A stretch of DNA of 64,000 nucleotides, taken from positions 6,634,001 to 6,698,000 of the forward strand of contig NZ_CP128361.1 of assembly GCF_030345075.1 (NCBI RefSeq), written 5' to 3'. The stretch comes from Solwaraspora sp. WMMA2065 (GTDB lineage Bacteria > Actinomycetota > Actinomycetes > Mycobacteriales > Micromonosporaceae). The translations under genes were made by a program, and so were the position numbers. Numbering within the stretch: the first letter of the stretch is position 1; every line of letters starts with the position of its first letter. The notes beneath the pieces were generated by a model that did no database searches, was not told where the DNA came from, and worked only from the letters and a program-made list of their open reading frames with translations. Shown in pieces: positions 20,947 through 33,000 of the stretch.

Positions 20947-21404
20947 ACCCGGCCGGCCGGGTACGCCAGGCCACCCGGCCCGGACCTCCGACGGTGCTCG
21001 TCAGCGGGCTCTCCTCGGACGCGCACACCTGGAATCTGGTCTTCCTGGAGCTGCTGCTCGCCGAGCTCGGGTACCGGGTGACCAACCTCGGGGCGTGCGT
21101 GCCCGACGAACTTCTCGTCCGCGAGTGCCTGGACCGGGCACCCGAGCTGCTCGTGCTGAGCAGCGTCAACGGGCACGGCCACCTCGACGGGGCGCGGGTG
21201 GTCCGCCGGCTGCGCGGTCTGCCGTCACTGGCGGGCCTGCCGATCGTGATCGGCGGCAAGCTCGGGGTGGCCGGCGGGCTGACCGCCGCGCAGCGCGACG
21301 AGCTGGTCCGGGCCGGCTGCGACGGGGTGTTCGAGGAGAACGCCGAGACCGTCACCGCGTTCCGCCGGTTCCTCGACACGCTGCCCGTCCGGGCGATCCG
21401 GTGA
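20943..21404 (+). CDS. vinI: Glutamate mutase small (cobalamin-binding) subunit, VinI type
   Basis: A 153-residue B12-binding protein of the GlmS/MutS family. SDAHTWN near residues 25-31 contains the cobalt-ligating His28, where the textbook motif is DxHxxG, so the Gly is Asn here. SSVNG and VIGGKLG supply the later parts of the cobalamin-binding fold. With VinH it should isomerise L-glutamate to (2S,3S)-3-methylaspartate, the precursor of the macrolactam starter. ATG 20943 is preferred over GTG 20937 because it forms an ATGA overlap with the vinO stop. The next gene starts in a GTGA overlap. Confidence 0.88.
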   Translation: MNPAGRVRQATRPGPPTVLVSGLSSDAHTWNLVFLELLLAELGYRVTNLGACVPDELLVRECLDRAPELLVLSSVNGHGHLDGARVVRRLRGLPSLAGLPIVIGGKLGVAGGLTAAQRDELVRAGCDGVFEENAETVTAFRRFLDTLPVRAIR

Positions 21405-22741
21405 CCTCGACCGGTTCACCGGTGACGCCGGTGACCACGACCGGTCCACCGGTCGCGGCGACGGCCGGCGACCGGGTCCGGATCGGCCTCGGCGAGTTCG
21501 TCCGCGCCGCGTGGGCCGCCGGGAACCTGGTGGTGCAGCCGAGGATGGGCTTCGGTAGCCCGGAGTCGATGCGCAGCGGGTTGCGGGCCACCAAGGCCGT
21601 GCCGGCGACCACCGTGGGCACGATCACCCTGGACAGTTACACCCGGGTCGGTGACCTCGCCGCCGCCGAGCGGGCCGTCCTCGCCGGCGCGGATCTCAAC
21701 GGCTACCCCATCGTCAGTCATCCGGTGCACGTGACCCGGGCCGTTCTCGACGGGGTACGCGACAGCGGGTTCCCGGTCCAGCTGCGCCACGGCTCGGCGA
21801 CTCCGCAGCACATCTTCGCCGCGCTGATCGCCGCCGGCCTGGACGCCACCGAAGGCGGACCGGTCTCATACTGTCTGCCGTACGGACGGGTGCCGCTGGA
21901 AGAGTCCGTGCGTAGTTGGGCACAGTGCTGTGAGTTCTTCGCCCACCTGCGCGAGCACGCGCCGGTCGAGCCCAACCTGGAGACGTTCGGCGGTTGCATG
22001 CTCGGTCAGCTGTGCCCACCCAGCCAACTGGTGGCGCTCAGCGTGCTGGAGGCGATGTTCTTCCGCCAGTACGGGGTACGCAGCGTGGCGGTCAGCTACG
22101 CCCAGCAGACGAACCCGCGCCAGGACGAGGAGGCAATCTTCGCGTTGCGCCGGCTCTGCGCCGAGCTGCTCGACGACATCGACTGGCACGTGGTCGTCTA
22201 CACGTACATGGGGGTGTACCCGACCACGCCGTGGGGTGCGCGGCGGCTGCTCGCCGAAGCCGTGGCGCTGGCCCGGGCCACCGGGTCCGAGCGGCTGATC
22301 GTCAAGACGGTCGTGGAGTCGCAGCGGATCCCGACCATCGCCGAGAACGTCGACGCGCTCGAATTCGCCGGTGCCGCCGCCCGCACCCGACCCGCACCGC
22401 GGCCGGGTGTCGACCCGGCCGCCGACTCGCAGACCTACCAGGAGGCGCGCGCCATGGTGGAGGCGATCAGCGACCTCGACGGCGACCTCGGTCGTGCGTT
22501 GCTGCACAGCTTCAAACGCGGCTACCTGGACATCCCGTACTGCCTGCATCCGGACAACCTCGGCCGGACCCGCAGCTACCTGGACGTGGACGGGGCCCTG
22601 AGGTGGGCGGACACCGGGCTGCTTCCGATCGGTCATCTGGTGCCACGCCGGCAGCGGCGGCAGGTGAGCTCGGCCGGGCTGCTGGACGCGCTCGGCTACG
22701 TGCGACGCAAGTACGACACGGCAGGAAGTGAGTTGCGATGA
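21401..22741 (+). CDS. vinH: Glutamate mutase large (catalytic) subunit, VinH type
   Basis: A 446-residue protein of the glutamate mutase E subunit family, a TIM-barrel radical enzyme that works with adenosylcobalamin bound by the small subunit. Conserved-looking blocks include VQPRMGFG, HGSATPQHIF, the acidic EPNLETFGGCMLGQLCPP and VSYAQQTNPRQDEEA. It partners VinI to make 3-methylaspartate. The start is GTG 21401, in a GTGA overlap with vinI; the first roughly 25 residues are Thr/Pro-rich and look like a non-conserved extension. The end overlaps the P450 start by 4 bp. The tight coupling suggests equal expression of the two subunits. Confidence 0.9.
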   Translation: MTSTGSPVTPVTTTGPPVAATAGDRVRIGLGEFVRAAWAAGNLVVQPRMGFGSPESMRSGLRATKAVPATTVGTITLDSYTRVGDLAAAERAVLAGADLNGYPIVSHPVHVTRAVLDGVRDSGFPVQLRHGSATPQHIFAALIAAGLDATEGGPVSYCLPYGRVPLEESVRSWAQCCEFFAHLREHAPVEPNLETFGGCMLGQLCPPSQLVALSVLEAMFFRQYGVRSVAVSYAQQTNPRQDEEAIFALRRLCAELLDDIDWHVVVYTYMGVYPTTPWGARRLLAEAVALARATGSERLIVKTVVESQRIPTIAENVDALEFAGAAARTRPAPRPGVDPAADSQTYQEARAMVEAISDLDGDLGRALLHSFKRGYLDIPYCLHPDNLGRTRSYLDVDGALRWADTGLLPIGHLVPRRQRRQVSSAGLLDALGYVRRKYDTAGSELR

Positions 22742-23928
22742 CGGCAGTCGACCGGCAGGTCCGCCGGTATCCGTTCCCGATGCAGCGCACCGAGGTGTCG
22801 CCGATGTACGCGACACTGCGCCGCAGCGAACCCGTCAGCCGGGTGCAGCTGCCCTACGGTGAGCCGGCCTGGTTGGCCACCCGGCACCGGGACGTCAGGA
22901 CCGTACTGTCCGATCCGCGGTTCAGCCGTGCCGTCGCACAGGGCCTCGACCAGCCACGGATGCGGGTCGAGAACATGAACGACGGCATCATGGGGATGGA
23001 CCCGCCGGACCACACGCGACTGCGCCGGCTGGCGATGAAGGCGTTCACCGCCCGGCGGGTCGAGAAGATGCGCGTCACTGTCGAGCGGATCACCACCGAG
23101 CTGCTGGACGCGATGGTGGCCGGCGGCCAGCCGGCCGACCTGGTGACGCACTTCGCGCGGCCGTTGCCGGTGACCGTCATCTGCGGGTTGCTCGGGGTGC
23201 CCTTCGAGGACTATCCGAAGTTCACCCGTTGGACCGAGGCGTTCACCAACGACGAGTCGGCGTCGACCGGTGTTCTCGCCACGGTCGGCCCGGAGATGGA
23301 CGCCTACTTCGCCGAGCTGGTCGCCCAGCGTCGTCGGCGGCCTACCGACGACCTGCTGGGCGCCCTGGTCCGGGCCCGCGACGACGGTGACAAGCTGACC
23401 GAGACCGAGCTGATCGACCTGGCCGGTGCCGGCCTGCTCACCGCCGGCACCGAGACGGTCTCCTGCGGACTGCCGAGCTTCGTCTACACGCTGCTGCGGC
23501 ATCCGCAGGCGCTGGCGCGGCTGCGCGCCGAGCCGGACCTGATGCCGTCGGCGGTCGAGGAGCTGCTGCGGTTCGTGCCGATCAACACGGCGGCGATGTT
23601 CGCCCGCTACGCGCTGGAGGACGTGGAGCTGTCCGGTGTCACGGTACGCGCCGGTGAACCCGTCCTGCCGTCGTTGGCGGCGGCCAACCGTGACCCGGAC
23701 GTGTTCACGGATCCGGACCGCCTCGACCTGACCCGGGCGACGAACCCGCACGTGACATTCGGCTACGGGCCACATCTGTGCATCGGGGCGCAACTGGCCC
23801 GGTTGGAGTTGCAGGTCGCCCTGCGTGCCCTGCTCGACCGGTTCCCACGACTCGACGTCACCGACGATCTGGAGTGGAAGTTCGGCGTGATCGTACGCGG
23901 TCCGGCCACTCTGCCGATCACCTGGTGA
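22738..23928 (+). CDS. Cytochrome P450
   Basis: A 396-residue soluble bacterial P450 (CYP105/107-like size). The heme-binding motif FGYGPHLCIGAQLA has the axial thiolate Cys348. The I-helix oxygen-activation motif reads LLTAGTETV, and an ExxR-type Glu and Arg (EELLRF region) are visible. It is the last gene of the vinN-to-P450 coupled series, linked by an ATGA overlap to vinH. It most likely oxidises the macrolactam (hydroxyl or epoxide) or its sugar; the position cannot be read from the sequence. The electron-transfer partner is not in the window. Confidence 0.93.
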   Translation: MTAVDRQVRRYPFPMQRTEVSPMYATLRRSEPVSRVQLPYGEPAWLATRHRDVRTVLSDPRFSRAVAQGLDQPRMRVENMNDGIMGMDPPDHTRLRRLAMKAFTARRVEKMRVTVERITTELLDAMVAGGQPADLVTHFARPLPVTVICGLLGVPFEDYPKFTRWTEAFTNDESASTGVLATVGPEMDAYFAELVAQRRRRPTDDLLGALVRARDDGDKLTETELIDLAGAGLLTAGTETVSCGLPSFVYTLLRHPQALARLRAEPDLMPSAVEELLRFVPINTAAMFARYALEDVELSGVTVRAGEPVLPSLAAANRDPDVFTDPDRLDLTRATNPHVTFGYGPHLCIGAQLARLELQVALRALLDRFPRLDVTDDLEWKFGVIVRGPATLPITW

Positions 23929-23945
23929 GGGGTCGCTAGGGGTCC
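23928..23945 (+). promoter_or_regulatory. AGGGGTC direct repeat, 10-bp period, upstream of giant PKS
   Basis: AGGGGTC occurs at 23928-23934 and exactly again at 23938-23944, the first copy beginning at the P450 stop. The short P450-PKS gap (93 bp to ATG 24022) could hold a PKS promoter controlled here. The second copy, in context CGCTAGGGGTC, matches the thioesterase/vinJ site over 10 bp. Confidence 0.4.
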
Positions 23946-24021
23946 TGCGGTGGACTGCCCGTCACTAGCATCGAGCCAAGTCCTCGCATTCGCTTTGCCG
24001 CTTCAGTTGTGGAGTGCCCGG

Positions 24022-27000
24022 ATGAACATCCAGCCCGAGAGCGTCGTCGACGACACCACCGGCAGCTCGGGCGGTGTCGCCGGGTTCCGTACCCGGTTGG
24101 CCGGGTTGCCCCCGGTGGAGCAGCACCGCCTGGTGCTCGAGCTGGTGTGCGTCGCGACCACCCAGGTCATCTCGCAGGTCCAGCCCGATGCGCCGGCCGA
24201 GGTGGACCCGGTGCTGCCCTTCCAGGACCTCGGGTTCGACTCGCTCGCCGCGGTCGAGCTGCACGAGCGGCTGACCGCCGCCACCGGCCTGGCGCTGCCG
24301 GTGACCCTGGCGTTCGACCACCCGACCCCGCAGGCCGTCGCCGATCTCGTGGTGCGGCAGCTGGTCGGCGCGCCCGTCGACGCCCGGCCGGTACGCCCCC
24401 GACGCGACGGCGCGGACGAACCGATCGCGATCGTCGGCATCGGCTGCCGCTACCCCGGCGGGGTGTTCTCCGCTGCCGACCTGTGGCAGCTTGTCGCCGA
24501 CGGCCGGCACGTGATCGGGGAGTTCCCGACCGACCGGGGCTGGGACCTGGCCGGACTGTTCGACCCGGACCCCGACCGGCCGGGTACCAGCTACGTGCGC
24601 CACGGCGCCTTCCTCGACACCGCCGCCGAGTTCGACGCCGACTTCTTCGGCATCGGCCCGCGCGAGGCGTCGGCGATGGATCCGCAGCAGCGGCTGGTGC
24701 TGGAGACGTCGTGGATCGCGCTGGAACATGCCGGGATCGACCCCATGTCACTGCGCGGCAGCCGGACCGGGGTGTTCGTCGGCGCCGAGCCGCAGGAGTA
24801 CGGACCACGACTGTACGAGGCCCCGGCCGGGCTGGACGGCTACCTGCTCGCCGGCAACGCGCCGAGCGTGGTCGCCGGGCGGGTGGCGTACACCCTGGGG
24901 TTGCACGGCCCCACCCTGACCGTGGACACCGCCTGCTCAGGGTCCCTGGTCGCGCTGCACCTGGCCAGCCAGGCCCTGCGCACCGGCGAGGCGTCGCTGG
25001 CGCTGGCCGGCGGGGTCGCGGTGATGGGCAGCCCCGGCACCTTCACCGCGTTCAGCCGCCAACGCGGCCTGGCCCCCGACGGCCGCTGCAAACCGTTCGC
25101 CGACGCCGCCGACGGCACCGGGTTCGCCGAGGGCGTCGGGATCCTCGTCCTGGAACGGCTCGGTGAGGCGCGCCGCCGTGGACACCGGGTTCTCGCCGTG
25201 CTGCGCGGCTCGGCGGTCAACTCCGACGGGGCGAGCAACGGGCTGACCGCCCCCAGCGGGCCCGCGCAGCAACAGGTGATCGCGGCGGCGCTGGCCGACG
25301 CCGGACTCGTCCCGGGTGACGTCAACGCCGTCGAGGCGCACGGCACCGGCACCAGGCTCGGCGACCCGATCGAGGCCCAGGCGCTGCTCGCGGCGTACGG
25401 TCAGGAGCGGGACGAACCACTGTGGATCGGTTCGCTCAAGTCCAACATCGGCCACACCCAGGCGGCGGCCGGGGTGGCGGGCGTGATCAAGATGATCATG
25501 GCCCTGCGGCACTCGCTGCTGCCCGCGACCCTGCACGTCGACCGCCCTACGCCGCGGGTGGACTGGACCGCCGGCGCGGTCGCGCTGCTGACCGACGCCC
25601 GCCCCTGGCCGGCACTGCCCCGTCCGCGCCGCGCCGGGATCTCCTCGTTCGGTGTGAGCGGCACCAACGCCCACGTCATCGTCGAAGAGGCCGACGCCGA
25701 GACCGCCGAGGCCGGTGAGGCCGGCGAGACCGGCGAGACCGGTGAGGCCGGCGAGACCGGTGAGGCCGGCGAGACCGGTGAGGCCGGCGAGACCGCCGGG
25801 GCGGGCGAACCGGCGGGCCAGGAAGCGCCCACGGTGCTGCCCCTGGTGCTATCGGCCCGCAGCGCGCCGGCGTTGCGGGCGCAGGCCGGTCAGCTGCTGC
25901 CGTTGCTGCGGGCCGGGACATCGCTGCCCGACACCGCGTACGCGCTGGCCACCACCCGCGCCGCGCTGGAACACCGGGCCGTGGTGCTCGCCGCCGACGC
26001 GCCCGAGGCGGTACGGGGCCTGGAAGCGTTGGCCACCGGCGAGACGACCGGCTCCGGAGTCTATGTCGGACGGACGATCGGCGGCCGGGTCGCGTACCTG
26101 TTCACCGGTCAGGGTGCCCAGCGCCTCGCCGCCGGGCAGGCCCTCGCCCGGCGGTTCCCCGCGTTCGCGCGGGCCTTCGCCGACGCGGCCGACCAGGTCG
26201 ACGTCCACCTGGACCGACCGCTGCGCTCCATCCTGACCGGCGACGACCGGGCCCTCCTCGACCAGACCCGGTACGCCCAGGCCGCGATCTTCGTCACCGA
26301 GGTGGCGTTGTACCGGCTGCTGGAGTCGTGGGGGCTCCGCCCCGACTACGTACTGGGCCACTCGGTCGGCGAGCTGGCCGCCGCCCACGTCGCCGGGGTG
26401 CTCACCCTGGCCGACGCGGCGCTGCTGGTGACCGCCCGGGGCGAGCTCATGCAGGCGTTGCCCGTCGGCGGAGCGATGGTCGCCATCGAGGCGGCACCCG
26501 ACGAACTGCCCGAGCGGCTGCCCGCCGACGTGAGCGTCGCGGCCGTCAACGGTCCGCGCTCGCTGGTCATCTCCGGCGACGAACGGACGGTCACCCAGGT
26601 TGCCGAAACCTTCGCCGCACAGGGCCGCCGGATCCACCCGCTGCGGGTGTCACACGCCTTCCACTCCGCCCGGATGGACCCGATGCTCGCGCCGTACCGC
26701 CAGTTCGCCCAGGTGGTCGACTTCGCGCCGGCCCGGATCCCGATGGTGTCGACGGTGACCGGCGCGCTGATCGGCGACGACGAACTGGCCGACCCCGAGT
26801 ACTGGGTACGGCAGGTGCGTCAGAGCGTCCAGTTCGCCGATGGCATGGCCGCGCTGGCCGCCGCCGGGGTGCGCACCTTCGTCGAACTCGGCCCGGACGC
26901 GGTGCTCAGCGCGCTCGGCCCGGCCTGCCTGCCCGACGGCCGCGACGACGTCTCCCTCGTCGCCACCCTGCGGCCGGGCCGCGACGAGGTCCGAGACCTG

Positions 27001-30000
27001 GTCGGGGTGCTCGCCCACCTGCACCAGCGCGGTGCGTCGGTGGAGTGGCCGGCCGTGTTCGGTGGGCAGGTGAACCACCGGGTCGAGCTGCCCACGTATC
27101 CGTTCCAGCGTCGCCGGCACTGGCTCACGCCACCCGGCCCGCGCCGTGACGCGGCCGCACTCGGCCAGGCCGACGCCGAACATCCGCTGCTCGGCGCGGC
27201 GGTCCGGCTCGCCGACAGCGACCGTACGCTGCTCACCGGCCGGATCTCGGCGCAGACCCATCCCTGGTTGGCCGACCACGTCGTCGCCGGTGCGACCCTG
27301 CTGCCCGCCACCGCCTTCGTCGAACTCGCCGGACACGCCGGCGCGCTGCTGGGCAGCCCGACGGTGGCCGAACTGACCCTGCACGCGCCGCTGGTCCTGG
27401 CCGACGGGGCGGCAACCGCACTGCAGATCATGGTCGGTCCCGACCAGGGTGACGGCCGGCGTAGCGTCACGATCCACTCCTGCGGCGAAGCCGTGACCAG
27501 CGGCAGCCGCTGGCTGCAGCACGTCAGTGGCACCCTGGCGGCGGCCGCGCCGGACGCACCCACCGAAGCCGACTGGGCGGTGACGTGGCCACCGCCCGGT
27601 GCCGAACCGGTCGACCTGTCCGACTGGTACGAGCGGCTCGCCGCCCAGGGCTACCAGTACGGCGACAGCTTCCGTGGGCTGCGGGCCGCCTGGCACGCGG
27701 CAGGCGAGGCGTTCCTGCACGTCGAGCTTCCCGAGCCGGTCCACGCCGAGGGCTACCGGCTGCATCCGGCCCTGCTCGACGCGGTGCTGCAGGCCACCGA
27801 GCTGGCGACCGAGCCGCCTACCAGATCGCCCAACGAACCGGCGACCGAGCCGCAGGCGGCCCAGCCGGGCGGTGCCGGGCAGATCCGGTTGCCGTTCGCC
27901 TGGCGCCACGTGTCCGCCCTGACCACCGGCGCGCGCGCCCTGCGGGTGCGGGTCACCTCGGCCGGCGAGCACGGCGTGTCGATCGAGGCCGTCGACGCCA
28001 CCGGCGCGCCCGTGGCGAACGTCGGGTCCTTCGTCACCCGTCCCGCCGACCCCGCCCGGCTGGCCGTACCGACCGGCGGCGGCCAGCTCTACCGGGTGAA
28101 CTGGATTCCGGTCGGCCCGGCGCAGCGGCCGCTCTCGTACGTGGTGCTCGACCAGGTCCGGCAACTGCCCGACGTGCTGCCGCAGGTCGTGGTGCTGCCG
28201 GTGCGCGCCGCCGGCATCGGAGCCGAGGCGGTCCGCACCGCCTGCGACGAGACGCTGGCGGTGATCCGGTCGTGGCTGGCCGACCCCCGTACGGCCGGAT
28301 GCCGGCTGGCCATCGTGACCGCCGGCGGAAACAGCCTCGACGGTGATCCCACCGGCACCGTCGACCCTGCCCACGGTGGCGTGCACGGCCTGGTCCGTGC
28401 GGCCCAGGCCGAACACCCCGGCAGGTTCCTGCTGCTCGACGTCGTCGCCACCGACGCCAGCGGCCTGGCCGCCGCGCTCGCCGCCGCCGTCGCCGCGGAC
28501 GAACCTCAGGTCGCGGTTCGCGCCGGCGCGGTGCTGGCGCCCCGGCTGGCCCTCGCTCCACCGGCGGAACCACTCCCGTCCGTTCCGACCGTCGGAGCCG
28601 CCCCCGCTGACGGCGCCGTCCGCAACGGTCGGTCGGGCCGGCTCGATCCGGCCGGCACGGTGCTGATCACCGGTGGCACCGGCGGTGTCGGGGCCGTCCT
28701 CGCCGAGCATCTGGTCCGTGCGCACGGGGTACGGCACCTGCTGCTGGTCAGCCGGAGCGGCCCACAGGCCGCCGGAGCCGGGGACCTGACCGCCAGGCTG
28801 GCCGAGTTGGGCGCCAGCGCGCACGTCGCCGCCTGCGACGTGTCCGACCGGTCCGCCCTCGCCGCGCTGCTCGACGGCATCGCCCCCGAGCACCCACTGA
28901 CCGCGGTGGTGCACGCCGCCGGCGTGCTCGACGACGGGCTCGTCGACACCCTCACCGGGCAGCGGATGGAGGCCGTCGCCGCCGCGAAGGCGTACGCCGG
29001 CTGGCATCTGCACGAGCTGACCCGGGAGCTGCCGCTGGCCTGGTTCGTGCTCTGCTCGTCGGCCGCCGGTCACCTTGACGGTGCCGGCCAGGCGAACTAC
29101 GCGGCCGCGAACGCCGCGCTGGACGCCCTCGCCGCCTACCGTCGTGACGCCGGCCTGCCCGCGCTCAGTCTGGCGTGGGGGCTGTGGGCACAGGCCGGTG
29201 GCATGGGGGACCGGCTGGACGACGCCGCCCGGCGACGTATCGAACGGTCCGGTCTGCCCGGCATGTCCATCCAGGACAATCTAGAGCTGTTCGACGCGGC
29301 GTTGCGCGTACCGGCGGCGACGCTGCTGCCGCTGCGGCTCGACCCGGCCGCGCTGCGGGCCAGGCCGGACGGTGTGCCGCCGCTGCTGCGTCAGATCGTC
29401 CCGGTGGTCCTCCCAGGCGGGAACCGGTCGACAGCCGCGACCGGCGCCGTGGCGTCCGGCACCGCGACGCCGGACGGGCGTCCGGCACCGAACGGAGTCG
29501 CGGCCGACTGGGCACGGCTCGCCCCGGCCGAGCGGCAGCGCGCCGTACTCACCCTGGTCCGACGCCTCGCGGCCGCCGTCCTCGGGCACAGCGGTGCCGA
29601 GGCCGTCGAGCCCGACCGGCCGTTCAGCGAGGTCGGGTTCGACTCGCTGGCCGCCGTGGAGCTGCGCAACCTGCTCACCACCGAGACCGGGTTCACCCTG
29701 CCGGCCACGCTCGTCTTCGACTACCCGACCCCTCAGGCGCTGGCCGTCTACCTGGTCGACAAGGCGGTGCCGGTCGCCGACGCGCCGGCAGCCGCGCCGG
29801 ACACCGTCACCGCCGCCACCGACGAGCCGATCGCGATCGTCGCGATGGCGTGCCGGTATCCGGGCGACGTGGCGTCACCGGAGCAGCTGTGGCGCCTGGT
29901 CGCCGACGGGGTGGACGCGGTCAGCGAGTTCCCCACCGACCGGGGGTGGCAGCTCGAGCAGATCTACCACCCTGAGCCGGGGCAACCTGGCCGCAGCTAC

Positions 30001-33000
30001 GTCAACCAGGGCGGATTCCTGCACGACGCGGCCATGTTCGATCCGGAGTTCTTCGGGATCAGTCCGCGGGAGGCAGCCGCGATGGATCCGCAGCAGCGCC
30101 TGCTGCTGGAGATCACCTGGGAGGCGGTCGAACGCGCCGGGATCAACCCGCACTCGTTGCGCGGATCCCGTACCGGGGTGTTCGCCGGCGTCATGTACCA
30201 CGACTGGGGCACCCGGCTCGGGCAGGTCTCCGAGGAGATCGCGGGCTACCTGGGCAACGGCAGCCTGGCGAGCGTGGTGTCCGGCCGGATCGCGTACACC
30301 TTCGGCTTCGAAGGGCCCGCCGTCACCGTCGACACCGCCTGCTCCTCGTCGCTGGTCGCGCTGCACTGGGCGGCGCGGGCGCTACGGCAGGGGGAGTGTA
30401 CGTTGGCCCTGGCCGGCGGGGTGACCGTCATGTCCACACCCGACACATTCATCGACTTCAGTCGTCAGCGCGGGCTGGCCGGCGACGGCCGCTGCAAGTC
30501 GTTCGCCGCGGCGGCGGACGGCACCGGCTGGGGCGAGGGCGCCGGTGTGCTGCTGCTGGAGCGGTTGTCGGACGCCCAGCGCAACAACCATCCGGTGCTG
30601 GCGGTCATCCGAGGTTCGGCGGTCAACTCCGACGGCGCCAGCAACGGACTGACCGCGCCGAACGGCCCGTCCCAGGAACGGGTGATCCACGACGCGCTGA
30701 CCAGTGCCGGGCTGAGCCTGGTGGACGTCGACGCCGTCGAGGCACACGGCACCGGCACCACCCTGGGCGACCCGATCGAGGCGCAGGCGCTGATCAAAAC
30801 CTATGGGCAGCACCGGCGCGACGACCGGCCGCTGTGGCTCGGCTCGATCAAGTCGAACCTCGGCCACACCCAGGCGGCCGCCGGCGTCGCCGGGGTGATC
30901 AAGATGGTCCAGGCGATGCGGCACGCCGAACTGCCGCGGACCCTGCACGTGGACCAGCCGTCGGCACAGGTCGACTGGTCGGCGGGCGAGGTGCGACTGC
31001 TGGCGCGGGCGCGCCCGTGGCCGGCACCGGACGGCCTGCGGCGGGCGGCGGTGTCGTCGTTCGGTATCAGCGGCACGAACGCCCACGTGATCCTCGAGCA
31101 GGCGCCGGCGCCGGTGCCGGCACCCGCGTCGGCCGACCCGGGACCAGCTCACGCCGGGGTGGTGCCGCTGGTGCTGTCCGCGCGTGACTCCGCCGCGCTG
31201 CGGGAGCTCGCGCGGCGGCTGGTGCCCGTGGTGGAGTCCGGTGTGCCACTGACCGACGTGGCTCGGGCGCTGGCCGGTACGCGGGCGGTGTTCCCGCACC
31301 GGGCCGTGGTACTGGCCGAGAACCCGGCGGACGCCACCGCCGGACTACGGGCGGTCGCCACTGGCGGAACCGCCGCACAGGTGGTCGTGGGTTCGGTGAC
31401 CGGTGCCGGCGAGGTCGGCTTCGTGTTCCCCGGCCAGGGTTCGCAGCGGCCGCGGATGGGCCGTGGGCTGTACCACCGGTTCGATGTGTTCGCGGCGGCG
31501 TTCGACGAGGCGTGCGCGGTCTTCGACGAGCTGGGGCTGCCGTTGCGTGACGCACTGCTCGGCGAGACGGACGACTGGCTGGACCAGACCGCGTACGTAC
31601 AGCCGGCGCTGTTCGCGGTGGAGGTGGCGCTGAGCCGGCTGCTGCGTTCGTGGGCGGTGCACCCGGACGTGGTGCTGGGCCACTCGGTGGGCGAACTGGC
31701 GGCGGCGGTGGTCTCCGGCGCGCTGTCGCTCACCGACGGCTGCCGGGTGGCGGCGCACCGGGGCCGGTTGATGCAGCGGCTACCCGAGGGCGGAGCGATG
31801 GCGGCGGTGGGCACCGCCGAGGACGTGGTGCGACCGTTGCTGGACGACGGCGTGTGGCTGGCGGCGGTCAACGGGCCATCGGCGGTGGTGCTGTCCGGGT
31901 CACGCCCGGCGGTGGAGTCGGCCGTGGAGCGACTGCCGGCGGGGACCCCGGTCTCCTGGCTGCGGGTGTCCCACGCCTTCCACTCCGGACTGATGGAACC
32001 GGTTCTGGCTGACTTCCGGCAGGTCGTGGCGCAGGTGGCAAGCCGACCGCTGACGGTGTCGGCGGTGTCGTCGGTCTCCGGCGTCGCGGTCGACGACCAG
32101 TGGGGCGAGCCGGACTACTGGGTCGACCAGATCCGGCGGCCGGTACGGTTCGGCGACGCGGTGACCAGCGCGGTCGACACCGGCGTCGCGACGTTCGTGG
32201 AGGTCGGACCCGGTGCGGCGCTGTCCGGTCTGGTCGCCACGATCGCCGCCGGCGCCGAGGTGGTGCCGGTGCTGCGTACCGGGGCCGACGAGGTGGAGTC
32301 GGTGCTGTCCGGCGTCGCCCGGCTGTGGGTACGCGGTGCCACGGTCGATTGGGACGCGGTGCTGCCGCCCGGGGCTGACACCGGCAGCGGCCGTGGACCT
32401 GTCGACCTGCCCACCTATCCGTTCCAGCGCAAGCGTTACTGGTTGACGGCCAGCACCGACCCGACCGGCGTGGGCCAGACCCCGGTGCGGCACCCGATGC
32501 TCGCGGCGGTGCTGCCGCTGGCCGGCGCGGGTGTCGTACTGACCGGGCAGCTGGACCCGGCCATGCAGCCGTGGCTCGCCGACCATCAGGTACTCGACAC
32601 CGTGCTGCTGCCCGGCACGGCGTTCGTCGAACTCGCGCTGCGCGCCGGGGCGCAGGTGGACCATCCGGTCCTCGGTGAGCTGACCCTGCAGGCACCGCTG
32701 CCGCTGAACGGAGCCGACGGTGCGGTCGTCCAGATCGTCGTCGACCGCCCCGGGTCCGACGGGTGCTCGATATCCATCCACTCGCGCCCCGCCAACGCTG
32801 CCGCTGACGCCACCTGGACCCGGCACGCGACCGGGACCATGCGGCCCGCGACGACCGCAACCGGCGGCGGTGCCACCGGTGCCGCGCTGACCGAGTGGCC
32901 GCCCGCCGGGGCCACCGCGATCGACGTGACCGCGGCCTACGATCAGCTCGCCGACCGCGGCTACGACTACGGGCCGGCCTTCCAGGGACTGCAGGCCGCG

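Noticed and set aside
20813-21400. Extended N-terminus for the VinH-type gene in the same frame
   Set aside because: The region overlaps vinO and vinI in other frames and its translation is Arg/Pro-rich noise. GTG 21401 gives a normal subunit with translational coupling.
25714-25794. Possible CRISPR-like array
   Set aside because: The 18-bp units are directly adjacent without spacers and encode an in-frame peptide repeat.
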